This document shows, in pieces, positions 1 through 12,508 of a stretch of 64,000 nt of DNA. Below the pieces are notes generated by a model. The model was not told the DNA's origin. It ran no database searches and worked only from the letters and a program-made list of their open reading frames with translations. The position numbers and the translations under genes were made by a program. This DNA comes from Clonostachys chloroleuca (taxonomy: Eukaryota > Ascomycota > Sordariomycetes > Hypocreales > Bionectriaceae). Each line of letters opens with the position of its first letter. Position 1 is the stretch's first letter. The stretch is from the NCBI GenBank assembly GCA_037952775.1, contig JBANAY010000003.1, positions 34,782,001 to 34,846,000 of the forward strand. Direction: 5' to 3'.

Positions 1-204
1 GATACTTTTTGACTTCCCTCGCGTACAAAATTACCTGCAACATTCGTTCTCCGAGACACCTTGTGTTCAGTCTCCAACGCCAACTTCTATGCTTTCTTTG
101 AGAAAACAAGGACAACTTCTCCGACAACATCCTTCTTCATTCGTGCAAAAAGGCAATGGTCGGTGGCATTCGATTAAATCTCTTGATTAACCGCATTGGT
201 CAAC

Positions 205-1116
205 TCACTGTGCCCGAAAGGGCTTGTCAAAATCGCGAGAGCCCTTGAGAGTTTGTGGGGGAGTCACAAACTCATCCGAATCATCAGTGCTTGTCTCCGA
301 AGGCGAAGTAGATGGAGGGGTAGGGTTGGCCTCGAGTGGTTCCGGAGGAGACATGGCGCAGAAGATCAAGGAGATGAAGTAGCCAGGCCACTCTCGAACT
401 ACGAATCTGGGAGTTGAGATGAGCTTGGCCATGCATGCGGCAGCTCGTATGGCGAAGACGTGAATGAGGGTGGAGTCGTCATTTTCCTTGAGTGCCGCCG
501 CCATGAGGTCAGGCAGCACAGCGATGGGGCAGTTATTCTTGAGAGACTTCAACAGCTTCTCCCGGCTCAGCTTCTCCCGGCTCAGCTTCTCGAGCTTGGG
601 AATTTCGTACTTGATAGCAATAGAGTTGACGAGGATGTGATGGAGGAGGGTGTCGAAGCACTTCTTCTCGGAACCCTCGAGGGTGGTCGTATGCTCGGTG
701 TTAAGCGCGGGCAGAGGTTTGTCGGCAAAATTCTTCGCGGTCAGAGGCTTCTGATCGGGACCAAGGGTGTAGTTCTTGGTGTAAAGAAATTCGATCATGG
801 ATTGCACGACGGCGGGCTCATCGTCTTTGAACTTGAAGGTGCTGATGGGAAGGTCCTGAATAGAAGCGGCCTATGTTAACCTTTTCTCAAAAGAAGGTAG
901 GGTTCGTCATGGACGGGGCCATTTGCATACCTTGTATTCCTGGATGAGAGTGTTGTTGATGACAGGCGACTCCTTGCATACGACATCCTTGTGAAGAGTG
1001 AAAGGAAGCTTGTTGCATATAGCAATCAAGTCGCAACCGGCACCAGTTCGAACAGCTTCAAGTTTCTGTCTTGCAGATCTTTGCATCCGTCTCTGAGAAG
1101 AGGACTTGGGAGCCAT
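205..1116 (-). CDS. BTB/POZ-domain protein
   Basis: Two exons, 1116-931 and 870-205, joined by a 60-nt intron (870/930 borders, GTATGC...TAG) give 283 residues. The N-terminal half has the fungal BTB pattern: a basic leader, then 'GCDLIAICNKLPFTLHKDVV' near residue 27, the segment 'FLYTKNY' and further predicted helices, a fold used for homo- or hetero-oligomerisation and, in some families, for cullin-3 ligase recruitment. The C-terminal quarter is Pro/Ser/Thr-rich and probably disordered. No second domain (Kelch, MATH, zinc finger) is visible, as in the many BTB-only proteins of filamentous ascomycetes, so the partner and role are unknown. Residues about 155-168 contain an in-frame duplication of EKLSR. 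The start is the ATG at 1116, directly upstream of the basic leader; the exon junction keeps frame exactly. Confidence 0.85.
553..591. repeat. 15-nt tandem repeat inside the BTB gene
   Basis: The unit cagcttctcccggct occurs twice (553-567, 568-582) followed by a partial third copy (583-591). Being 15 nt it keeps frame and duplicates five residues (EKLSR) in the BTB protein. It is a likely site of length variation by slippage. Confidence 0.9.
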
Positions 1117-1867
1117 AGCGAAGAGCGAGTGGTGAAGTTGATCGGAAAGGTTGAGTGGTATGGGTGTAGAGATACTGCAAAGTTAATAAAGGGTGCTTGA
1201 TGAAAACGAAGGGTTTCGTGAGATGATCTGAGCAGGAGTTTGGATGAAAGTGGTTGAAAGAAGAAGAAATGGGATTACGGAATTTCAAAGGGAGGGTTTT
1301 TTTATGCGGACGAGGAGGGAGGGTAACTTTGGTTTCGCTTGGTCTCTGTGATTCACTGTATATGGAATAGCAGCGAGGGGAGAAGTACCAAGTAACAAAA
1401 AACAACCGTTCCGGTTACTGGTTGCTCGAGATATTGCGGAGGGAACTGCAATAGTTACCGTACCTAGACTAGCCAATGACATTTATCGCTAAGCGAGGTT
1501 CCCTATGCTACCTGTTGGAAAGTTTGCTCTTTTATTGTGTTTTAGAACTGTACTGGTTTATTTCTATTATAAAAATCTCAGGCGCCATTGAATACGATGC
1601 AACGACTCTGTGTAACTGAACTGCAACGCCAATTCGTCAACGTGACTGTCGGGTTGAACATATGTGGATGAGTTCTACCGCAGTGAAAGAAAAGATCCTA
1701 ACAACCATTAAATCGCAATTTCGAAAGAACATATCGTAATCAAAGTAGTTGAGAGCCATCTTATGAAGTATGTGATTAAACTGTGTTGTGGATTATCACC
1801 AGCACAATCTGACCCGTGAGTCACGCGATTGCAAGGGTGCCGATCTCAACACGCGCTTTGAAAGCTC
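1117..1867. other. Intergenic, upstream of BTB gene
   Basis: No convincing coding sequence. Short ORFs at 1058-1405 and 1285-1482 on the minus strand lack family motifs and a sensible start. The stretch should hold the BTB promoter and leader. Confidence 0.6.
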
Positions 1868-2356
1868 TCATTGGTGATAGGACAGATCATACGAGTCAAG
1901 ATTGCTAATCAAATACGAAAGTACCTGCCTAACTTGGTAGAATACAACCCTTAGTTCATTGGCTGGGGCCTGATACCCGAATGCACGATTGTTAGACCAG
2001 ACAACTGGGACAAAAAGCAGGGAAACCTGAGACAGTGTCGCCCAGATAATCATGAAAAGTAAAATCTGAAAAGCAATTCTTAAGAAATCATATCGCCTCT
2101 TTGACCATTTGCGTGCTGTTTGTTGCCAAGGCGATCGGACCATCATGGCCGGCAAAGTGGAGATGAGATAACTCGCGTTCTCCAATTGGCCGTAACAAAA
2201 GGTCCTTGACTCCTGATGGCAGAGGGATTGAATGTTGAGGGTACTGCTCCCGGTCTGGTTAGGCCCTCGGGTGTAAGCAGAGCCCATAATAAGTTTGCCT
2301 GGCCCCCGGGAGATCTCTGGGCTAAGCGGCACCACCAGTTCACGCAACTCAAACAT
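1868..2356 (-). CDS. Unrecognised ORF, divergent from the ABC transporter
   Basis: An uninterrupted 162-codon frame with its own ATG at 2356, starting 98 bp upstream of and divergent from the ABC transporter start. The middle holds one strongly hydrophobic stretch (IAFQILLFMIIWATL and onward, about residues 93-118) preceded by basic residues (KWSKRRYDF), which would fit a single membrane helix. I recognise no family. The first half has low-complexity, non-protein-like composition, so this may be a chance ORF across the promoter or a decayed gene. Its length without a stop is the only real support. Confidence 0.2.
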   Translation of the reverse strand: MFELRELVVPLSPEISRGPGKLIMGSAYTRGPNQTGSSTLNIQSLCHQESRTFCYGQLENASYLISTLPAMMVRSPWQQTARKWSKRRYDFLRIAFQILLFMIIWATLSQVSLLFVPVVWSNNRAFGYQAPANELRVVFYQVRQVLSYLISNLDSYDLSYHQ

Positions 2357-2454
2357 TTTTGTCCAGTATCACGCTAGCTGGTGAAGGTCACTGCGCGTGC
2401 TGCGTACTTGGAGGCAGGGAAAGGCCCTGGGACTTCCCGTACTTCGAATACACA

Positions 2455-5400
2455 ATGCCTTTCTCATCTGGGGAAGAAAATTTCCTCCAGCTCAACCAAG
2501 ATGATTTTGACTTCAACATTCAGTTTGAGCAAATATTCTTTGCCATAATCCCATCCACGCTGTTCATTTTAAGTTCCCTATGGCGAACAGTATCCCAAGC
2601 AAGGAAGCCCAACATCGTGGATGCTCCGATATTTCAACTCATTAAACTCGTACGTGGAAGCCCTGCGGCGGGTACACCTTTGCGGACTAAAAATGCCTGC
2701 GAAATACTGATCCTATGTATAGGCGACGATTACTGCATACGCCGGCCTCGAACTGTCCCTCCTTATCCTCGTTGCCGTCGGCTCATTCGTCGTCACCAAA
2801 GTCTTCTTGGCGGCCTCGGTCTTGAAGCTTGTTTCGGCCCTATTCATGGTATCACTTAGTTTCGTGGACCATAGAAAGAGCCCGAGGCCTTCAGTCCTCC
2901 TCAGCGGCTACCTCTTTTTCACCCTCATCTTGGATGCGGCCCAAGCCAGAACGCTCTTTCTTTCATCAGAGGCTAAACCCGAACTCACATACAGCAGTCT
3001 TTTCAGTACCGCAATTGCCTTCAAGGTGATAATCCTGATCTTGGAAGCACAGAAGAAGTCCAGGTGGGTCAGCTGGGATGAGAAGGAGCACAGCCCTGAG
3101 GAAACAAGCAGCATTTTCTCCATCGGTGTCTTCTTTTGGCTCAACCGCATCTTCTTCGATGGCTACACCAAAATTCTCCGCTTGAAGGACCTTTATCCGC
3201 TGGACAGCACCTTGCACAGCCAGCGACTGCATAGTGAATTTTCGAAGCATGTCGACTACGCGAAGCTGAAGAGAGACAAGTTTGGTCTTGTCAAGGTGAT
3301 GGTACGAACTCTGACCGTTCCGCTGCTTCTGCCTGTTCCCCCGCGTCTTGCTCTTCTTGCTTTCACATTTTGCCAGCCGCTTTTCATCGAGAAACTCTTG
3401 GAACATCTTTCCAAGTCCGAAGTTGACGAAAATGTTGGATATGGATTCATTGGCGCCAGTTTGTTGATTTATGCAGGAATTGCCATCTCCACCGCGCTCT
3501 ACTGGTAGGACACCACTGCGTCACGCAATTGTGACTCTCGCTGATCATTCTTCTCTTTTAGGTACTTTCATCACAGAATGCGTACTATGGCCAGCTCCAT
3601 CCTGATTACCGAGATTTTCATTAAGGCGACAAAGGCCCAAATTGGAGTAGGCAGCGATACCGCGGCATTGACATTGATGAGCACTGATATTGAGCGAATT
3701 AATCTGGGTTTCAAGCTTTTCCACGATATCTGGGCCAGTGTTATCCAGGCAGCTGTGGCGGCTTGGTTGCTACATGCGCAGCTTGGCACAGCGTTTGTTG
3801 CCCCAATGGTGACTGTTGTGCTTTGCACGCTGTGTCTTGGAGTTCTTCTCAAGTACACTGGCACTTCTCAAAGGCTATGGATGGCTGGCGTTCAGAAGCG
3901 GGTGGGCCTGACGGCTTCAGTGATCGCCAGCATGAAGAACCTCAAGATATCTGGCCTGTCCATCGCTGTCCGAGATTTTGTGCAGCAACTCCGCGTGGAC
4001 GAGCTGGACACAGCATCGATGTTCAGAAAACTCACGATTCTAGCTGCCCTATTTGGGTACATCCCACTCTTGGCCGGGCCGCCGCTCACATTTGCGTTTG
4101 CTCAGCGAACACTGGACAATGCGAAGATGTTTACGAGTCTTTCTTATCTCCTGCTTCTGACAAATCCCCTTTCCCAAGTGTTCCAGGCCATTCCACAACT
4201 TCTTTCTGGGCTGGCCTGTTTGGGTCGAATCCAGGAGTTTCTTGCGTGCGAAACACGGGATGACTTTCGAAAAGTCTTATCTGATATGAATCGAGAGACA
4301 GAGAAGGACAAGTCTCAGGCCACAGTGCTCACAGATTCACTTTCAGATTCTACAGCCCCGATCACTATAAAAAATGGAAGCTTTGGATGGGAAGCCGATA
4401 AGTTCGTGTTGACAGATATCAACACGGAGATCCCTAGATCCTCCCTCACCATAGTTGTTGGCCCGGTTGGCTCGGGAAAATCATCACTATGCAAGGCCCT
4501 ACTTGGAGAGATCCCGTTTCGTCAAGGCGATGTGGTTTTAAGCACAAGATTCCCACACGTCGGATTCTGCGACCAGACAGCCTTTCTTTCAAATGGGACG
4601 ATCCGGGATAACATCATAGGATTTTCTCCCTTTGATGAAGAAAGATATGGGGAAATCATTGCGGCTACATCTCTCACCTATGACTTTGGGACTTTACCTC
4701 AAGGCGATAAGACGAATATTGGCTCTGACGGTATCACGTTGTCCGGCGGCCAGAAGCAGCGTGTTTCTCTGGCTCGCGCCCTATACCTGCAATCCGACCT
4801 TCTAGTTCTTGATGATATTTTCAGTGGCTTGGATGCAGACACTGAAGAACAAGTATTCCGACAAGTGTTTGGTCCTGGCGGGCTTCTTAGACGTCGAGGC
4901 TCTACTGTGGTATTGTGCACTCACAGCATCAGGCATCTACCCCTAGCAGATTACATCATTGCGTTGGGAAACGGTACAATTGCTGAGCAGGGTAGCTTCT
5001 TGAAACTGATGGCTCACCAAGGATACATCCAAGGTCTAGGATTGAACAGCTCATCCGACAGTGATGCTTCATCCGTGGAGTCGCCAACTGACGCCGCGAG
5101 TCCGAAGATGCCGCCTCTCCGTGCAATCGCAACCATTGCCTCATCAGTCGAGCCAGATATCGATGAATCGCGACGAGTGGGTGATAAAACAGTCTACAAG
5201 CATTACTTCAAGAGTATGGGGTGGTTTGTGGCCATCTTTTGCATTGCTATGGGCGTGTGCTGGGGCTTCTTTACTAACTTCCCAACAATTTGTATGTATC
5301 CCGAAATTAAGCAACACTTTGAACTTATGGGAAAACATTTACTGACTACTTTGGGTTGACAGGGCTTACATTTTGGACTGCTGACCTTAATTCCCCGAAC

Positions 5401-7290
5401 CCATCCCGGACCTATGCATACTACGCCGGAATGTACGGTCTATTGCAATTCTGTGCTATCATGTCACTACTATTACTAGGCTGGGCCATCATCATCACAT
5501 CTGTGACAAAGGCAGGTTCCAATCTTCACTGGGGAGCTCTGAAAACCCTCGTGAGCGCACCTCTGAGGTTCTTCACTACTACTGATACAGGAGTTGTGAC
5601 AAATTTGTTCTCACAAGATATGAATCTGATTGAAAATGAACTTCCAAATGGACTATTGAACACCATATACAGTGTAAGAACCAGCCTGAATTCCACTTAG
5701 TAGTTCAAGGTACCGTTATAATTTCAAACATGAGCTTACTCGATATTCTTTACAGGTTTTCCAAGCCCTTGGTCAAGCAGCCGTTATGTTGACCACGTCT
5801 CCTTACATGGCTATAAGTTATCCGTTCCTTGGCATCTTGTTGTACATCGTACAGAGATTCTACCTTCGAACGTCTCGACAGTTGAGATTATTGGACCTTG
5901 AGGCTAAGAGTCCCTTGTAGTAAGTTTACTATGATAAGATATCTCCTACAATGCTAATGCGGGCTTTCTTTAGCACACATTTCCTTGACACAGTAAAGGG
6001 AATCACCACTCTAAGAGCTTTCGGTTAGTACTTTCTACCGGAAGAAATAAAATTTCGTCGGCTCGACTAACAGACACTTGCAGGATTCATCCCAAATGAC
6101 GTTCATAAGAACGCCCAACTGATCAACGCAAGTCAACGACCCGCGTATCTTCTGGTGATGATCCAACAGTGGCTGAATCTCGTCCTTGATATCGTGGTTA
6201 TGATAATGGCAGTGATCCTGACCGCCCTCGCCGTAAAGCTTCACTCCAGTTCCGGGTTCACCGGTGCGTCTCTGGTGACACTGATGGGATTTGGTGAGAA
6301 TCTTTCGGGGATTGTCATCTTCTACACGAGGCTTGAAACCTCAATTGGTGCGATTGCCCGCCTAAAGACCTTCAGCGAAACTGTGAAGCCTGAAGACAAA
6401 GAGGACGAGGATATCATTCCTCCAGAGCAATGGCCACAACAGGGTGTAATAGAGTTCAAGGGTGTATCTGCAAGCTACGAGTAAGATCACCGCGCTCAAG
6501 AATCGTATCTCCAATACTAACATGACTTTTTAGCCCCGGCGACCAACCCGAGAGCACACTCAACCTAGCCCTACGAAATATCGACTTTACCGTCAAGTCA
6601 GGAGAGAAGATTGCTATTTGTGGTCGAACAGGCAGTGGGAAATCCAGTCTTGTTGCCCTCATTCTCAAACTCCTCGATCCTATTTCCTCCACTTCTGAAA
6701 ACGTCACTATCGACAACACTCCTCTACACCGGATTGACCGGTCGGCACTTCGTCAACGTATCATCGCGGTGCCACAAGAAGCCGTCTTCCTGCCTGACGG
6801 ATCAACCTTCCAGGCGAATCTGGACCCTCTAGACATGGCAACAGCAAAAGACAGCCAGGAGGCCCTTGTTGCCGTTGGCCTGTGGGGATTCGTTCAAGAA
6901 AAGGGAGGATTGGAGGCAGGCATTAGTCCAGGAAGCCTCAGTGCTGGCCAGCGGCAGCTGATGTCTTTGGGGCGCGCACTCCTTCGGAGGCGTGTGCGGG
7001 CGAGGAATTTGGGGCTGGGTGGCGGTGGCTCAGAAGGCGGGATCCTACTGCTAGATGAGGTGAGCTCGAGCGTCGATCATGAGACCGAGCGGGTCATGCA
7101 GAAGATCATTCGAACCGAGTTCAAGGAATACACCGTGGTCGCAGTGAGCCATCGGTTGGATATGATCATGGACTTTGATAGGGTTATCGTTATGGACACT
7201 GGAGAAATTGTGGAGGTGGGTAATCCAATGGAGCTTGCTGCAGTCGAAGGGACACGATTCGGCGAGCTTGTTAAAGCCGGGGCAAAATAA
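2455..7290 (+). CDS. ABC-C (MRP-type) multidrug/conjugate transporter
   Basis: Eight exons (2455-2649, 2723-3504, 3562-5291, 5363-5673, 5756-5919, 5974-6023, 6084-6480, 6534-7290) give 1461 residues, the normal size of fungal full-length ABC-C pumps. Order: N-terminal TMD0-like helices with the family opening 'DFDFNIQFEQIFF', first membrane domain, NBD1 (Walker A GPVGSGKSS near 625, signature LSGGQ near 718, Walker B LLVLDD), second membrane domain, NBD2 (Walker A GRTGSGKSS near 1239, signature LSAGQ near 1345, Walker B ILLLDE, switch His in AVSHR). NBD1 has Asp where the catalytic Glu follows Walker B, as usual in ABCC proteins, so hydrolysis is expected mainly at NBD2. All seven introns (53-82 nt) keep frame. 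A TTG at 2359 opens the frame earlier, but the ATG at 2455 is the likely start. Substrate unknown; no biosynthetic cluster is adjacent. Confidence 0.95.
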
Positions 7291-8709
7291 TAAATAGGTA
7301 TAGAGGGTTCAAGGCAGGAAGTAGCAAAGCAATAATTGCGGTAATATTCTGCAAGATGTTGTTCCACCTTCTGCAAGCCCCTATTAGCTGAGCTGAGCAG
7401 TAAACCTGAAATAACGTTTATGTTGAATACAACTTAAGTATGGCACCGATATGGAATCTTCTTGGGTCGTATGGGCTACGCTGGTGGCATTGAGAGCAGG
7501 GTTGATTCGACTGTAGGCGTCTAGAAAGCTCCCTACAGGCGTTTCATCCTCTACTCGTGATGCACTTTCTCTTGTTATTCCTATAGTCCAGGAGAATTCG
7601 AGTGTAAAGTTACAAAACAACAAGAGAAGACGCCAGATCCGGCATCTCAACACAATGAACCGAGTTATTCCTACAGTATGAAGAAGAAAAGGATGATTGG
7701 ATGCTGGGGTCGGCAGAGTTTCTATACATACCTACATATGCATTGAACTATCCGTCCCAATACCACCGCCTGGTTCTTCCAAGCTTAACCTCGTGTGGCT
7801 ACGCGGCTTCAGTGGCACAAAACCTTTCAAAAAGTCTGACGGCCAACAGTCGCTTCTTTGTTTCCAGCTGATTCGTCTTACGCATTCACTCATCAAAATT
7901 TTTTTCAATACAACACACTATCAGGGAGCTAACTGAACATCAATGGAGTGCAATTTTACCTCTTTTGGGATCCCCAAGAACGCAATGAGGCTAAACGTCA
8001 AGTAAGGGTGGACTAGAGGTGCCCAGTGCAGCAAAAAAGGTCGGATATGGGTATCTTCTCCATTGGCAAGATAAGGCAGCACAAGTAAGGTTGCTTTTCA
8101 TGGATCATCAAATCCGATGCCCCCTGTTCAAGCAGGGTCAAAGGCACCAGAGGAGGTAGAAATCGTTCCAATCCAAATGTTGGGAAGGTAAGTAAGGCAA
8201 GGGGTCGGTCTGGTCCAACATATCAACATTTGTAAACATAAGAGACATGATGTCTAGCATTTGTTGGCAAGATAATCTTCATTGTCTCAAATCACAATGA
8301 GTCGCAATTTTCAGTCGAGTGAGAGAACATCAAGTCTAGGTCCGTTCGGTTTTCTAGCGTCTACATGGGGGCTTTTTAGTATCTCAGGTCTAATGATGTC
8401 GGTGATAGCAAATAGCAATACTAATGACGATCCGTAAACATAAATTCCCGTGCTAGGGATGTCACGTTGCCTTGGCATCATCACCCCGCATTCTAACTTC
8501 CGGTTGACGGTAGACACCCTTGTAGAGCGGGGAATGATAAGAAGCCATCACTAACAACCGAAGAACACTACCTACTATGAGAGGGATGTCTCTTATTCCC
8601 GGTATTTCACCCGGCTTATAGAAGGGAGGGGTGAGCCATTCCGACATTCTTGGGACTAATCATCCGAATTCTCGCCTGTTATCCCTCAATGTCCTCTTAG
8701 GTTGTCAAT
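7291..8709. other. Intergenic between ABC and MFS genes
   Basis: 1.4 kb without a supportable gene. ORFs at 7384-7653 (-), 7697-7936 (+) and 8311-8647 (-) have no motifs and break quickly. It should contain the ABC terminator and the MFS promoter. Confidence 0.6.
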
Positions 8710-10554
8710 ATGGCCGAGTCAAAGAAAGTAACACCCCCTCGGGATGAGGAAGAGGATGATCAGCGAGATTGGAAACAGCCTGAGGCTATTGCGAATGCTT
8801 TTGCTGGTGAGGATGGACCGCCAAACCCATGGGGTCGCGGCCACTTGCAGCTTTACTTGGCATGCCTCCTGATTTACTTGTGCTCTACTATGAATGGTAA
8901 ATATCGAAACGCGCGCTGAGTAGTGTCATGCGCTCATGTTCATTTCTAGGCTATGATGGCTCACTGATGGGCTCAATCAACGTTATCCCCGATTACCAGA
9001 ATTACTACGGTTTGGAAGAAGGCGGGACTTCTACTACAGGCCTGGTATTTTCTATATGGAACATTGGTCAAATCGCAGGAGCTCTGTTTACCTGGCTCTG
9101 CGACTGGAGAGGGCGTAAGCGGACACTTCTGGTCAGCGCATTCGGTGTCGTCTGCTCTGCCGTCTTCACGGCCTTGGCACCCACATTGCCTGCTTTCATC
9201 GGCGCTCGATTTCTCATCAGTTTCTTTTCAACCATCACTTGTCTAGCTGCCCCAGTACTCCTAGTTGAGATCGCTCCGCCGCTACATCGTGCAACCGTTG
9301 CGGGAGTTTATAATACTTTATACTACATGGGAAGCATCATCGCCACATTTGGTAAGCAAACACTCTTCAAAAAAGTCATGCCACTTTGCTAAATATTACG
9401 AAAGCCATGTATGGCTCCAACCTTCACCTGCATGGGAATGCGAAGTGGCGGCTTCCATTGTGGCTGCAAATACTGTGCCCGGGCATAGTCTGCATCGGGG
9501 GCTGGTTTCTTCCTGAGAGTCCTCGTTGGCTTGTTGCACAAGGACGGATCGACCAAGCCCGTGATTTCATCGTAAAGTATCATGCAAACGGAGACGCTAC
9601 GCACCCTATTGTCGCTATTGAAATGCACGAGATCGAACAATCGCTTGTCGAAACGAGAGGGCGCTCAGCATGGGCCTGCTTCGATGTGCGTACGTTGTTT
9701 AAATCCCGCGCTCGGCTGTATCGAGTAATGCTCGTGATTTCCATGGCATGGTTTGGGCAGTTTTCTGGGAACAACGTGGCGAGTTATTACCTGCCCATGA
9801 TGATCAAGAACGTGGGAATCAAGTCGACAAACATGGCGCTGTTGCTGAATGCCATATATGCAGTGACGGGATGGGTCGCTGCAACCATCGGAGGTAAGCT
9901 ACAAGGGCACAGCGTAGGATGTTTTCACTTGCTTATGCGTCTTTTACATAGCTCGTCTTCATGACGTCGTTGGCCGGAGAAAGATGTTCATGGCTTCATG
10001 CTTGGGAATGTCTGTGTCACTGGCCATCATGGCTGGAACAGCAGCAGAATACGAGAGATCTGGAAGCTCGGCAAGCAGTTCGGCCAGCATCGCCTTCATA
10101 TTCGTATTCGGTGTTATCTTTGCTGTCAGTTTCACACCGATGCAACCGATATATCCCGCCGAAGTGCTCGCGAGTAAGTTTAAATGCCGAGACTTGTCTG
10201 AAATGTCGACTGTGGCTAACCTGACCTGCTAGATGATATGCGAGCGAATGGTATGATGGTTTACAAGTTGACTGCTGGATGCGCCAGCTTTGTCAACACA
10301 TTTGCAGCCCCAGTGGCAATGGCCAACATCAAATACTGGTTGTAAGAAATCGCGGCTTATCTGCTCACACTCCTTCGTCCAGATTACTAACCTTGAATTT
10401 CAGCTACGTATTCTTTGTCTTCTGGGACCTGTTTGAGTTCGTATTTGTGTACTTTTTCTTTGTCGAGACCAAGGGCCGTACTCTTGAAGAGCTGGATAGA
10501 GTGTTTGAGTCCAAGAACCCCCGGAAAACGAGCACTCGCAAATTGTCGTCTTAG
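8710..10554 (+). CDS. MFS sugar porter
   Basis: Six exons (8710-8896, 8950-9351, 9405-9893, 9952-10173, 10233-10341, 10404-10554) encode 519 residues with about 12 membrane helices. Sugar-porter signatures are clear: '[11 protein letters not shown]' in helix 1, DWRGRKR in loop 2-3 (near 113), PESPRWL after helix 6 (near 232), 'GQFSGNN' in helix 7, VGRRK in loop 8-9 and [12 protein letters not shown] after helix 12. It most resembles the fungal lactose/hexose-permease branch of the sugar porter family, a plasma-membrane proton symporter or facilitator. Residues 1-40 form an acidic cytosolic tail. Introns are 53-62 nt and all phases agree. The sugar cannot be told from sequence; the CAZyme genes in this window make a plant-derived sugar plausible. 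Confidence 0.95.
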
Positions 10555-11011
10555 CTTGCTCTCTGGCTGAAAGATTTTTTTTTCTTGCAGAAAATCCTGA
10601 CCCCCTTTGCGGTTCATCTGCGAAACTGAAAATAAAGGCCATCTCAAACGGTATCATCAAATTCTTTTACGACCACCGCACTACTTGGCATCAGGAAGAA
10701 TAGAACTTCTAGATGCCTAGATATGAGTTTCAAATATTCAATACAGATGAATAAAACCGTTCTCCATGTCATCACTTGCACGTCAGGAAATGTGGTTCTT
10801 TCGGCAGGGATCAGGGCCTAAAAACTTGGTAATGGGCCACCTGCAACGTAATTGAAGCATGATGTCATCATCATGAACGAATGATCTCTAACAATGATAA
10901 TCGTCTCATGACGCATTGAAATGAATGAAAATATCACTTCGGCATCATCATCAGAATTTAGCCCTATTCTCATATTTCGGAATCACTTATATCCCAATCA
11001 GCAGCGACAAG
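10555..11011. other. Intergenic between MFS and DLH/SnoaL-like genes
   Basis: AT-rich, no gene. ORFs antisense to the MFS 3' end (10387-10660) are shadows. It should hold the MFS 3' end and the next promoter. Confidence 0.6.
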
Positions 11012-12441
11012 ATGAACATCGACGTTCCCAATCTCATCAAAAGCGCCGTGCCGGAATCAGAAGGCCGCAATGTTCAGATAATATCTCAGAATGGGCCCAA
11101 TCATCGGGATCCAAATTTTCTTTCCGACGATTTCCCACGGTCGCCCGGCAAGTTGTACATCACGGCTGAGACCGATGACTTCGACCCTGCTACAATCGAG
11201 GATTGGCGCAACGAGGGCTTCGATGTTGAATATTTCTCTATCGAGAGTTGCAAGAAATATGGATACATAGACAAGATCAAGTCCTTGAGCAAGGAGAAGA
11301 TGGGCCCTTGCGATAAATTCGGTATCATAGGTAAGAATTGATCTACCACTATCTTAGGCCGACGATTGACAGATATCATTAGCCTATGGCGACGCCGCAG
11401 CGGCATGTCTGGAGCACTATCATATCCTGGACAACAACCCTGAATTCAAGCTCGGTTTGCTAATTGCCTACTACCCTACTTCGATTCCCGATCCCAAAGG
11501 CAGATTTCCAAACAGTATCGTTGCGCTTGCCCATTTGCCAGCAGGGGAGGAGATCGGGGTGGTCAAACAGAGTCAAATGGTGGGCATCCAGGGCAAGCGG
11601 CGTACGACAACGAAGAAGGTCCAGAAAGGCCTCGGGACGGGCGGAAAACTTCAACTTGCATTCCCGAGCTATACGTACGATGCGGAGTCTGGATTTGCCG
11701 AGCACGACATGGAGGAGTATAACAGGATATGCGCTGAGCTCGCCTGGAGTCGGAGCTTGGCTGCAGCAAGACGGGCGTTTGGTGCTGGTCCTGACCTGGA
11801 GGGCATCTTGGAGCAGCATGTACAGAGTAAGTCCCCGGCCAAAGTCTCTGAATTTCCGATGCTCAAATTGTTAACGTATGGATCAAGGCAAGTATTTCGC
11901 AGGCAACGCGCAACAAACTGTGTCGGCCTTCACAGTCCAGAAAATGCCCCATGCAACTAATATCCCTACCCTAACAGGCGGTATAGGGACCGATGAGCTC
12001 AACAGGTTCTACTCTGACTTTTTCGTCAAGCCGTCGTCTTTGAAGATCACCCTCCTGTCCCGTACAATCGGTGTCGACCGCGTGGTTGATGAGATGCATG
12101 TCCAATTCAAACACACTGAGGAGATCCCCTGGATCCTCCCTGGTGTGCCGGCAACAGACAAAAAGGTCGAGATTCTCATGGTGAGCATAGTCGGCTTCAA
12201 ATCTGGCAAGCTTCATCATGAGCACGTTTACTGGGACCAGGCAAGCGTGTTGGTGCAAGTAGGATTGCTAGATCCGAAACTGCTCCCAGAGTCGGCCAAG
12301 GAGCTTAAGGTGAAGAAATTGCCCGTTGTCGGGCGCAGAGCAGCGAGGAGGGTAATCAAAGGACAGGATGATGCCGATGAGGGAGAGGCGGATAATAAAT
12401 TGATTTCAGGGTGGGCTGCTCAGAATGGAAACAAAGAGTAG
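11012..12441 (+). CDS. DLH-like N-terminal plus SnoaL-like C-terminal protein
   Basis: Three exons (11012-11330, 11383-11826, 11888-12441) give 438 residues. Residues about 1-260 resemble a dienelactone-hydrolase-type alpha/beta fold (PGKLYITAETDDF, then 'FGIIGAYGDAAAACLEHY'), but the elbow that should hold the catalytic Cys/Ser nucleophile reads GAYGDA, so hydrolase activity is doubtful. Residues about 270-400 ('GGIGTDELNRFYSDFF', RTIGVDRVVDEM, HEHVYWDQASVL) match the SnoaL-like/NTF2-like fold of the dienelactone-hydrolase-associated proteins found in fungi and bacteria. The C-terminus is Lys/Asp/Glu-rich. The ATG at 11012 is preferred over 10925, which would add a leader without family character. 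It is convergent with the PARG gene 67 bp away. Function unknown; a small-molecule isomerase, cyclase or binding role is only inferred from the fold. Confidence 0.85.
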
Positions 12442-12508
12442 GATAGGAGCAATCAGCGGTTTCCGATTTCTCAATCTGTATCAATTCATGGTCATAATAA
12501 TATGTACT

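Noticed and set aside
1058..1405. 115-codon minus-strand ORF overlapping the BTB start
   Set aside because: Shadow frame over the BTB start and leader, no motifs, composition unlike protein.
7384..8647. Several small ORFs on both strands between the ABC and MFS genes
   Set aside because: No family pattern, no splice-compatible partners, alternative (non-ATG) starts in part.
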